Part shown: positions 33,492-40,383 of the stretch, in pieces
Layout of the letters: every line of letters starts with the position of its first letter
Numbering within the stretch: position 1 is the stretch's first letter
Assembly: GCF_026342735.1 (NCBI RefSeq)
Contig: NZ_JAPEMM010000001.1
Span: 1,674,001-1,738,000, forward strand
DNA length: 64,000 nucleotides
Reading direction: 5' to 3'
From: Streptomyces sp. NBC_00193
GTDB lineage: Bacteria; Actinomycetota; Actinomycetes; Streptomycetales; Streptomycetaceae
Position numbers and translations under genes: made by a program
The notes under the pieces: model-generated
Seen by the model: only the letters and a program-made list of their open reading frames with translations
Told to the model about the DNA's origin: nothing
Databases searched by the model: none

Positions 33492-34724
33492 CTAGCCCAT
33501 GACCGTGTACCCCGCGCCGTGCAGCGCCCGCGCGACTTCCGCGCAGTGCTTCGGCCCCTTCGTCTCCAGGTGCAGCTCCACCTCCACCTCCGTGAGCCCC
33601 AGCCGCGGGTCCGTCCGCACGTGGCTCACGTCCAACACGTTCGCATCCACCACCGACAGCTGCCCCAGCAGACCGGCCAGCGCCCCCGGCCGGTCGGTCA
33701 CCCGCAGCCGCAGCGACAGGTAGCGGCCGGCCGCGGCCATGCCGTGGCGCAGGATCCGCTGCAGGAGCAGCGGGTCGATGTTGCCGCCGGACAGCACGGC
33801 CACCACCGGGCCGTCGCCGTACAGTTCGGGCTCGCTCAGCAGTGCGGCCACCGGGCTGCACCCGGCCGGCTCCACCACCAGCTTCGCCCGCTCCAGGCAG
33901 AGCAACAGCGCGCTGGAGAGCGCGTCTTCGGACACCGTACGGACGTCGTCGAGCAGCTCGCCAATGATTTTGAAGGGGATGTCGCCGGGCCGGCCCACCT
34001 TGATGCCGTCCGCCATCGTGTTCGGGTTGTCGATGGACACCGGGTGCCCGACCTTCAGCGAGGGCGGGTACGCGGCCGCGCCCGCCGCCTGGACTCCGAT
34101 CACCCGGACGTCGGGGCGCAGCGCCTTCACCGCGACCGCCACCCCGGCGGCGAGCCCGCCGCCGCCGATGCCGACCAGGATCGTGCGCACCTCGGGGCAC
34201 TGCTCCAGGATCTCCAGGCCGACCGTGCCCTGGCCCGCGATGATGTCGCGGTGGTCGAAGGGGTGGATGAACACCGCGCCCGTCCGGTCCGCGTACTCCT
34301 GGGCCGCGGCCAGCGTCTCGTCCACGACCTGCCCGTGCATCCGCACCTCGGCGCCGTACTCCTGGGTCGCGGCCACCTTCGGCAGGGGCGCCCCGACCGG
34401 CATGAACACGGTCGAGCGGACCCCGAGGAGCGAGGAGGCCAGCGCCACGCCCTGGGCGTGGTTGCCCGCGCTGGCGGCGACGACCCCGGCCGCCCGCTGC
34501 TCGGGGCGCAGGCCCGCGATGCGCACGTACGCCCCGCGCAGCTTGAAGGAGCCGGTGCGCTGGAGGTTCTCGCACTTGAAGTGGACCGGGGAGCCGGTGA
34601 GCGAGGAGAGGTACCGGCTGCCCTCCATCGCGGTCACCCGGGAGACGCCGGAGAGCATCTTCTGGGCCCCCCGGATGTCGTCGAGGATGACCTGCGGAAC
34701 GGGCTGGGGCACGCGGTAGTTCAT
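33492..34724 (-). CDS. ilvA: Threonine dehydratase (catabolic-type with ACT tail)
   Basis: 410 residues. PLP lysine in TGSFKLRGA (about residue 58), ASAGNHAQG, the phosphate-binding GIGGGGLAAG, and a C-terminal ACT-like domain (about 330-410). It deaminates L-threonine, and probably serine, to 2-oxobutyrate for isoleucine synthesis or catabolism. The frame stays open far upstream (to 35702) but the MNYRVPQPVPQ start at 34724 fits homologues; the extension is opposite the MarR gene and not coding. It diverges from the MarR regulator, which could control it. Confidence 0.92.
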   Translation of the reverse strand: MNYRVPQPVPQVILDDIRGAQKMLSGVSRVTAMEGSRYLSSLTGSPVHFKCENLQRTGSFKLRGAYVRIAGLRPEQRAAGVVAASAGNHAQGVALASSLLGVRSTVFMPVGAPLPKVAATQEYGAEVRMHGQVVDETLAAAQEYADRTGAVFIHPFDHRDIIAGQGTVGLEILEQCPEVRTILVGIGGGGLAAGVAVAVKALRPDVRVIGVQAAGAAAYPPSLKVGHPVSIDNPNTMADGIKVGRPGDIPFKIIGELLDDVRTVSEDALSSALLLCLERAKLVVEPAGCSPVAALLSEPELYGDGPVVAVLSGGNIDPLLLQRILRHGMAAAGRYLSLRLRVTDRPGALAGLLGQLSVVDANVLDVSHVRTDPRLGLTEVEVELHLETKGPKHCAEVARALHGAGYTVMG

Positions 34725-34926
34725 GCGGCCAGTCTCGCAGCCGGTCCGTCGCGCGCTGCGCTGCGCTGGGCGGGACGGGTGAGCGGGGGCCCGGGGCCGC
34801 CGCGCGGGAGCGGCGCGGAGCCCGGACGGAGGCGGCGCGGAGCCCGGACGGGACCCGCACCGGAGCGGTGAAATCTCGCCATGCGGGACGGCTCGTAGTC
34901 GCCGTTTCACCGCTGCCGTATCAGTT

Positions 34927-34945
34927 CTCGTACGAGGAGTACGAG
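34927..34945. promoter_or_regulatory. Candidate operator upstream of the MarR gene
   Basis: CTCGTAC at 34927-34933 and GTACGAG at 34939-34945 form a perfect inverted repeat with a 5-base spacer, roughly 65-85 bp before the MarR start, in the divergent region shared with the threonine dehydratase. Size and position suit a MarR-family dimer site. Confidence 0.5.
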
Positions 34946-35010
34946 CCGTCGCACGGCCGCGTACTCTGTCCCCCATCCTTGTCGGCCCCATGCGAAGAGA
35001 GCCCACGGCC

Positions 35011-35544
35011 ATGCCCTCCACCCCGGCCAGTTCCGACCTGCCCGCGCCGGCCGGCGCGCCCGCCGAAGCCGGTCTCCTCGACGCGCTCCAGCACCAGGTG
35101 GCGGTCTTCGCCCGGCGCGCCGAGCAGACCCGCCTGGGCGGGGTCGGCCAGGCCCGCAACTCCATGGACCGGGCCGCGTACCTGCTGCTGAACCGGCTCG
35201 ACCTCGAAGGCCCGATGGGCGTGAAGGCGCTCGCCGGCGGGATGGGCATCGACTCCTCCACCGTCACCCGCCAGGTCGCCCCTCTCGTCGACAGCGGCCT
35301 GGTCAAGCGGACCTCGCACCCCGAGGACGGCCGGGCCGTGGTGCTCGCGCTGTCCCCGCGCGGGCTGGCCCGCCTGGAAGAGGTCCGCTCCTCGCGGCGC
35401 GAGCTGATGGCCCGGGTGACGGACGGCTGGGACCAGGAGGAGCGCGAGGCGTTCACCGGTCTGCTGACCCGTTTCAACGTCTCGCTGTCCGAGCTGATGT
35501 CGGCCGGCTCCGAGCCCGGATCCGAGGCCGGCCCGGCCTCCTGA
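35011..35544 (+). CDS. MarR-family transcriptional regulator
   Basis: 177 residues from ATG 35011 (GAAGAGAG upstream); an ATG at 34990 would add seven residues but lacks a site. The winged helix-turn-helix is clear: MGVKALAGGMGIDSSTVTRQVAPLVDSGLVKR followed by the wing HPEDGRAVVLALSPRG. The N-terminus is Pro/Ala-rich and flexible. Likely a small-molecule-responsive repressor acting on itself and possibly on the divergent gene. Confidence 0.88.
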   Translation: MPSTPASSDLPAPAGAPAEAGLLDALQHQVAVFARRAEQTRLGGVGQARNSMDRAAYLLLNRLDLEGPMGVKALAGGMGIDSSTVTRQVAPLVDSGLVKRTSHPEDGRAVVLALSPRGLARLEEVRSSRRELMARVTDGWDQEEREAFTGLLTRFNVSLSELMSAGSEPGSEAGPAS

Positions 35545-35703
35545 CGCCCGGCCGGGTCCCGACTGACGCCCTGCTGCGGTCTGCCGGACGCCCGGGTGGG
35601 GCCCGGCGGACGCCCGGGTCCGGCCCGGCTGAAGCCCTGCTGCGGCCCGACTGACGCCCGACTGTCGCCCGACCCCTTCCGAGGCGGTCCCTCCGGCCGC
35701 ACT

Positions 35704-36243
35704 ATGTGGACTGTGGACCACGGGCCGGGCCCCTACGCGGAGTTCGAAGCCTTCGTCGCGGGCGCGGCGGGGCGGCTCCTGCGCGTCGCGATCCTGCTGA
35801 CGGCGGAGCCCGCGACGCCCGCGTCCGACGCCCCGTCCCCGGCACCGACCTTTTCCGACGCCACCGCCACCGCCGCGGCCGAAGCCCCCGCCGCGCGCGG
35901 GCTGCTCGGCGGCGCGCTGGCCCGTACGTACGCGAACTGGCGCAGGCTGCGCGGGGACGACCCGTACGACCACACCCGCCAGGAGCTGTGCGCCGCCTTC
36001 GCCCGCACCGGCCGCCGCCACCACGGGGGCAGCGGGGTACTGGGGCGGCTGGGCCCGCTGGAGCGGCTCGTCGTGGTGCTGCGGCTCTACGAAGGGGTCG
36101 CCGAGGAGGTCACGGCCGCGCAGCTGGGGCTGACGCCCGAGCGGGTACGGGCCCTGTGCGACCGGGCCGTCGCCGAACTGGGCTCCCGCCCCGGCGCCGC
36201 CCCCGGCCCCCGGCCGGACGCCCGCCGCAAGGAGGCGGCATGA
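35704..36243 (+). CDS. Degenerate ECF/SigE-like sigma factor homologue
   Basis: 179 residues from ATG 35704. Residues about 10-30 (FEAFVAGAAGRLLRVAILLT) and ALARTYANWRRLRGDDPY resemble region 2 of SigE-family ECF sigma factors, but the usual acidic linker with AEDLVQE between them is replaced by an Ala/Pro/Thr-rich stretch (about 31-62). A region-4-like HTH follows (LGPLERLVVVLRLYEGVAEEVTAAQLGLTPERVRAL). It may be a diverged sigma factor or a regulator derived from one. Its stop overlaps the next start (ATGA), pairing it with a small membrane protein as in sigma/anti-sigma pairs. Confidence 0.65.
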   Translation: MWTVDHGPGPYAEFEAFVAGAAGRLLRVAILLTAEPATPASDAPSPAPTFSDATATAAAEAPAARGLLGGALARTYANWRRLRGDDPYDHTRQELCAAFARTGRRHHGGSGVLGRLGPLERLVVVLRLYEGVAEEVTAAQLGLTPERVRALCDRAVAELGSRPGAAPGPRPDARRKEAA

Positions 36244-36482
36244 GTCCCCCCGACCCCAGGGAAGCCCAGGTCAAGCGGCTGCTGGAGGGCCCGTACCCGA
36301 CGGTGCCGCCCGATCTCGCGGCGGGCGCGGCCGCCCACGGCGACCGGCTGCTACGCCGCCGCAGGGCCCTGCAGCGGATCGGCTGGAGCCTGCTGTGGGC
36401 GGCGGTGGTGGCCTTCGTGGTGTGGGCCTCGCTGACCGGCGCCTGGTCGACCCCGTCGAGCGAGGTCTCCCCGCCCTGGTAG
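36240..36482 (+). CDS. Small membrane protein paired with the sigma-like gene
   Basis: 80 residues. A charged N-terminal half (about 1-45, with VKRLLEGPYPTVPPDLAAGA and an Arg-rich RRRRALQR) precedes one transmembrane helix (about 48-66) and a short outside tail. The ATG overlaps the previous stop, so they are translationally coupled. The layout recalls minimal anti-sigma factors, but no zinc-binding HxxxCxxC motif is seen; function unproven. Confidence 0.75.
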   Translation: MSPPDPREAQVKRLLEGPYPTVPPDLAAGAAAHGDRLLRRRRALQRIGWSLLWAAVVAFVVWASLTGAWSTPSSEVSPPW

Positions 36483-36515
36483 GACGGGTAGCCGGCCCGG
36501 GGGAAGTGAGTGCGA

Positions 36516-36974
36516 CTACCTCGCGACGAGCGCGACCTGCAGTGCGGCCGGGGTCTTGGTGACCATGACGTTGACGTTCGCCTTCACGGCCTGGACGCCG
36601 ACCGGAGAGCCGTCCACCTCGTATCCGGCGGATTTGAGGGCAGCGGTGTAGGCGGCGAGCGCGGAGGCCGTGTCCGTGGTGGTGTAGGTGAGGACGTAGG
36701 TGCCGGTGGTGCCGGTGACCGAGGTCAGCTCACCCTGGGGCAGGGGGAGGTCGGCGGGGAGGTCCGCCGGCTTCTGCTTTCCGTTGACCACGACGCTCGG
36801 CGTGGCGCTGGGGGTGGGCTTCGCGCTGCCGCCCGCCGCGGGGGTGCTCACCGCGGCGGACGGCGAACTCTCCTTGGCGTCCGTGGCGTCGGAACTCGTC
36901 TGCGAGCAGGCGGTGAGGCCGAGTCCGGCGATGATCACGGCGGCGAGCAGCTGTGCGGCGTGCTTCGTGGGCAT
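36516..36974 (-). CDS. Putative lipoprotein
   Basis: 152 residues with a signal peptide and lipobox (LGLTAC, Cys at about 23), then a Ser/Thr/Pro/Ala-rich linker (about 24-65). A compact C-terminal domain (YVLTYTTTDTASALAAYTAALKSAGYEVD) follows. It should be anchored on the outer face of the membrane. I do not recognise a specific family. A hairpin terminator separates it from metB upstream. Confidence 0.82.
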   Translation of the reverse strand: MPTKHAAQLLAAVIIAGLGLTACSQTSSDATDAKESSPSAAVSTPAAGGSAKPTPSATPSVVVNGKQKPADLPADLPLPQGELTSVTGTTGTYVLTYTTTDTASALAAYTAALKSAGYEVDGSPVGVQAVKANVNVMVTKTPAALQVALVAR

Positions 36975-37087
36975 GGTTCAGCCAATCTCATGAGGGGTTT
37001 ACAAACGACACGAGATTGACATACGAAAATCGGCTTCGAGGAGTGAATTCCGGCCGTTCGGCGTCGAGTTCACGGTCACCACGCGCC

Positions 37088-37119
37088 ACGAGGCCGCAGC
37101 CCGGGGGCTGCGGCCTCGT
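37088..37119. terminator. Terminator downstream of metB
   Basis: ACGAGGCCGCAGCCC at 37088-37102 pairs with GGGCTGCGGCCTCGT at 37105-37119. The loop is effectively the central CCGGGG. It sits 57 bp past the metB stop, between metB and the lipoprotein gene. Confidence 0.8.
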
Positions 37120-37146
37120 CACTTCAGGAACGGCTCCGGTTCGGCC

Positions 37147-37182
37147 GGCGCCTAGCCCGGCGCCTAGCCCGGCGCCTAGCCC
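37147..37182. repeat. Three perfect 12-bp tandem repeats spanning the metB stop codon
   Basis: GGCGCCTAGCCC repeats exactly three times (37147-37158, 37159-37170, 37171-37182), with a degenerate fourth (AGCGCCTGCGC) inside the coding region. On the coding strand every unit carries TAG in the same frame, so two back-up stops follow the real one. Confidence 0.95.
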
Positions 37183-38333
37183 AGCGCCTGCGCGAGGTCG
37201 GCCAGCAGGTCGTCGGCGTTCTCGATGCCCACCGACAGGCGGACCAGGTCGCCCGGGACCTCCAGGGCCGAGCCGGCCACCGAGGCGTGGGTCATGCGGC
37301 CCGGGTGCTCGATGAGGGACTCGACGCCGCCGAGGGACTCGCCCAGGGTGAAGATCTTGGTCCGGTCGCAGATCGCGACGGCCTCCTCCTCGCCGCCGGT
37401 GACGCGGAAGGAGATCATGCCGCCGAAGTTGCGCATCTGCTTGGCGGCGATCTCGTGGCCCGGGTGCTCGGGCAGGCCCGGGTAGAGGACCGTGTGGACC
37501 TTGGGGTGGCGGGACAGCATCTCGGCGATCTTGCCCGCGTTCTCCGCGTGCCGGTCCATGCGGACGGCCAGCGTCTTGATGCCGCGCAGCACCAGCCACG
37601 AGTCGAAGGGGCCGGCCACCGCGCCCATGGCGTTCTGGTGGTAGGCCAGTTCCTCGCCCAGCGCCGCGTCCGCGGCGACGAGCGCGCCTCCGACGACGTC
37701 GGAGTGGCCGCCCATGTACTTGGTCAGCGAGTGCACGACCACGTCCGCGCCGAGCGCGAGGGGCTGCTGCAGGTAGGGGGACGCGAAGGTGTTGTCCACG
37801 ACCAGCTTGGCGCCGGCCGTCCGCGCGATGTCGGCGACGACGGCGATGTCCGTGATGCCGAGCAGCGGGTTGGAGGGGGTCTCGACCCAGATGACCTTGG
37901 TCTTCGGGGTGATCGCCGCGCGCACCGACGCCGGGTCGGAGGTGTCGGCGACCGACCACTCGACGCCCCAGCGGGAGACGACCTTGGCGAAGAGGCGGAA
38001 GGTGCCGCCGTACGCGTCGTTCGGGATGACCACGTGGTCGCCCGGGGAGAGCAGCGTACGCAGCAGGCAGTCCTCGGCGGCGAGCCCGGACGCGAAGGCG
38101 AGGCCGCGCCGGCCGCCCTCCAGCGCCGCGAGGTTCTCCTCCAGCGCGGTACGGGTCGGGTTGCCGCTGCGGCTGTACTCGTAGCCGCCGCGCAGTCCGC
38201 CGACGCCGTCCTGCTTGTACGTGGACACCTGGTAGATCGGGGGTACGACCGCGCCGGTCAGCGGGTCCGCCGTATTGCCCGCGTGGATGGCGCGGGTCTC
38301 GAAGCTCTGGTGCTCGTGGCTGTCGTCGCTCAT
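37176..38333 (-). CDS. metB: Cystathionine gamma-synthase
   Basis: 385 residues from ATG 38333 (an in-frame TTG at 38339 is less likely). Fold-type I PLP enzyme of the Cys/Met metabolism family: SRSGNPTRTALEENLAALEGG, ASGLAAED, VDNTFASPYLQQPL, and the PLP lysine in VVHSLTKYMGGHSD (about residue 199). It joins cysteine to an activated homoserine in methionine synthesis. A cystathionine gamma-lyase is hard to exclude by sequence alone. Confidence 0.92.
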   Translation of the reverse strand: MSDDSHEHQSFETRAIHAGNTADPLTGAVVPPIYQVSTYKQDGVGGLRGGYEYSRSGNPTRTALEENLAALEGGRRGLAFASGLAAEDCLLRTLLSPGDHVVIPNDAYGGTFRLFAKVVSRWGVEWSVADTSDPASVRAAITPKTKVIWVETPSNPLLGITDIAVVADIARTAGAKLVVDNTFASPYLQQPLALGADVVVHSLTKYMGGHSDVVGGALVAADAALGEELAYHQNAMGAVAGPFDSWLVLRGIKTLAVRMDRHAENAGKIAEMLSRHPKVHTVLYPGLPEHPGHEIAAKQMRNFGGMISFRVTGGEEEAVAICDRTKIFTLGESLGGVESLIEHPGRMTHASVAGSALEVPGDLVRLSVGIENADDLLADLAQALG

Positions 38334-38446
38334 GGCCAAATGCTATGCCCCGTACGGCCCCTCCGCGGCCCCGCCCCGGGGCGTGCGGGGGGCCTGCCTT
38401 TGCCTCCTATTGGCCTTAGCGCGGGTCGGTCTGGTTCGCTGGGGTC

Positions 38447-39553
38447 ATGGAGATTCTGTGGTTCCTGCTCGCGATGGGTCTGCTCTTCGCCGCCCTCTCA
38501 CCGATCCTGCGGCGCAGGATCGGCGGACTGCGCCTGGTCGCGCCCGGGAGCCCGGACGCCGCCGACCCGGCGGATTACGGATTCGCCCTCCAGGAGGAGC
38601 TCGACATCCGGATCCCCGGCCCCGACCAGGACCTGATGGACGCCCTCGACCACGTACGGCGGACCGGGCAGTGGCAGGCCGCCTCCCAGCTGCTGGCCGG
38701 CACCTCCCGGGAGGGCGAGGTGCGCTGGCAGCGCGTCCAGGCCTTCGCCGGCTCGGCGGCGCTGGAGCTCTCCCAGGAGCCCGGGGCCGGGGCGCGGTGG
38801 CTGAAGGCCTGGCGGCTGGAGGCCCCGAAGGACGCGGGCGGCGCCCAGGTGCACGCCGAGCTGCTGGCGCAGCAGATGTGGCGGCGCCCGGAGGGCATGA
38901 GCGAGACCGACGTCCGGATCATCGCGGAGGAGGCCCGGGAGTCCTGCCACAAGGCCGCGCTCCTGTCCCCCGGCGACCCGATCCCCTACATCGTCGAGCT
39001 GTCCGTGGCCCGCATGCTGCACTACTCCGAGCCCGAGTACGACGCCCTGTGGGCGAAGATCATCGACCGGGCGCCCCAGCACATGGGCGCGCACCTGGCG
39101 GCGCTGAACTACTGGTGCGAGAAGTGGCACGGCTCCCGCGAGAAGGCCGACGCCTTCACCCACCACGCCGCGGCCCGCGCCCCGCAGGGCTCGCTCCTGG
39201 CGGCCCTCCCGCTCTTCGCCCTCTACGAGCACATCCCCGACGTGGTCCTGATCCGCAGCTTCCACCAGAGCGCGTCCGTGACCCGCGCGGTGGAGGGCGC
39301 CCTGTACGCGGTCCACAGCGCGCGCCCCGACGACCCGATGCTGGCGCACGTACGCCACCTGCTCGTCCTCTTCCTGGTCGGCGGCGAACGCTGGGCGGAG
39401 GCGATGGACCAGATCCGCCACGTCGACGGCTACGTCGGCGCCCTCCCCTGGTCCGCCGACCCGGACCCGGCGGCCTCGTACGCGATCTACCGCGCCCTGG
39501 CGGTGGCCGGCTACGAGGCCAACGGCGGCTCCCCGGCGACACTGCCGCACTGA
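38447..39553 (+). CDS. Membrane-anchored helical-repeat protein of unknown function
   Basis: 368 residues. One N-terminal transmembrane helix (about 1-20, MEILWFLLAMGLLFAAL) is followed by a soluble, alpha-helical body with TPR-like spacing (RRTGQWQAASQLLAG; LLSPGDPIPYIVELSVARML; LVGGERWAEAMDQI). No catalytic motif is evident. It diverges from metB and precedes msrA by 87 bp. I do not recognise a named family with confidence. Confidence 0.8.
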   Translation: MEILWFLLAMGLLFAALSPILRRRIGGLRLVAPGSPDAADPADYGFALQEELDIRIPGPDQDLMDALDHVRRTGQWQAASQLLAGTSREGEVRWQRVQAFAGSAALELSQEPGAGARWLKAWRLEAPKDAGGAQVHAELLAQQMWRRPEGMSETDVRIIAEEARESCHKAALLSPGDPIPYIVELSVARMLHYSEPEYDALWAKIIDRAPQHMGAHLAALNYWCEKWHGSREKADAFTHHAAARAPQGSLLAALPLFALYEHIPDVVLIRSFHQSASVTRAVEGALYAVHSARPDDPMLAHVRHLLVLFLVGGERWAEAMDQIRHVDGYVGALPWSADPDPAASYAIYRALAVAGYEANGGSPATLPH

Positions 39554-39640
39554 CGCGGACGGGGTCGGGGTCGGCGGCCTCCTCGGCGGGAATCCCCGCC
39601 CCCCGTCCGCCGTTATCGGTAGACCACTAGGAGGGAATCC

Positions 39641-40306
39641 ATGTTCTCGTACCGCCGCACGCCCGAGCTCCCCACCCGCGAGGAAGCCCTGACCGGCCGC
39701 GCGGAGCCGCTCTTCGGGCTGCCCGCCGTGCACACCGTGCTCGGCAACCCCCTCGCGGGCCCGTACCCCGCCCACCTGGAGGTCGCGGACTTCGGCCTCG
39801 GCTGTTTCTGGGGCGCCGAGCGCAAGTTCTGGCAGACCCCGGGCGTGTGGACCACCCTGGCCGGCTACCAGGGCGGCTTCACCGAGAACCCGACCTACGA
39901 AGAGGTCTGCTCGGGCCAGACCGGCCACACCGAGGTCGTCCGGGTCGTCTTCGACCCCTCCCTGGTCTCCTACGAAGCCCTGCTGAAGCTGTTCTGGGAG
40001 TCCCACGACCCCACCCAGGGCTTCCGCCAGGGCAACGACGTCGGCACCCAGTACCGCTCGGCGGTCTACACCCACTCCCCCGCCGCCCAGGCCACCGCCG
40101 AGGCCTCCCGCGAGGCCTACCAGCGCGTCCTGACGGCCTCCGGCTACGGCACGATCACCACGGCGGTCCTCCCGGCGTCGGAGCGCCCGTTCTGGCCGGC
40201 GGAGGCGTACCACCAGCAGTACCTGGACAAGAACCCCGGCGGCTACTGCGGCATCGGCGGCACGGGCGTCTCCTGCCCGATCGGCGTGGCCCGCGCGGAC
40301 GGCTGA
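39641..40306 (+). CDS. msrA: Peptide methionine (S)-S-oxide reductase
   Basis: 221 residues with AGGAGG upstream. The catalytic GCFWG motif is at about residue 50, followed by AGYQGG, TGHTEVV, and the substrate-binding [24 protein letters not shown]-terminal extension carries [10 protein letters not shown] with the resolving cysteines. It repairs oxidised methionine. Canonical and complete. Confidence 0.95.
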   Translation: MFSYRRTPELPTREEALTGRAEPLFGLPAVHTVLGNPLAGPYPAHLEVADFGLGCFWGAERKFWQTPGVWTTLAGYQGGFTENPTYEEVCSGQTGHTEVVRVVFDPSLVSYEALLKLFWESHDPTQGFRQGNDVGTQYRSAVYTHSPAAQATAEASREAYQRVLTASGYGTITTAVLPASERPFWPAEAYHQQYLDKNPGGYCGIGGTGVSCPIGVARADG

Positions 40307-40325
40307 GCCGAGTCCACATACGAAG

Positions 40326-40363
40326 GAGCCCCGGTCCCCGCGCATCCGCGGGGGCCGGGGCTC
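40326..40363. terminator. Terminator between convergent msrA and the PKD protein gene
   Basis: GAGCCCCGG at 40326-40334 pairs with CCGGGGCTC at 40355-40363, and the inner CCCCGCG/CGCGGGG extends the stem with one bulge. A T-containing tract (TGTCGTGT) follows. It lies 20 bp after msrA and probably serves both strands. Confidence 0.8.
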
Positions 40364-40383
40364 TGTCGTGTGCCGCAAGGGCG

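Noticed and set aside
34725..35702. N-terminal extension of threonine dehydratase
   Set aside because: It is antisense to the MarR gene, low-complexity and unlike any dehydratase.
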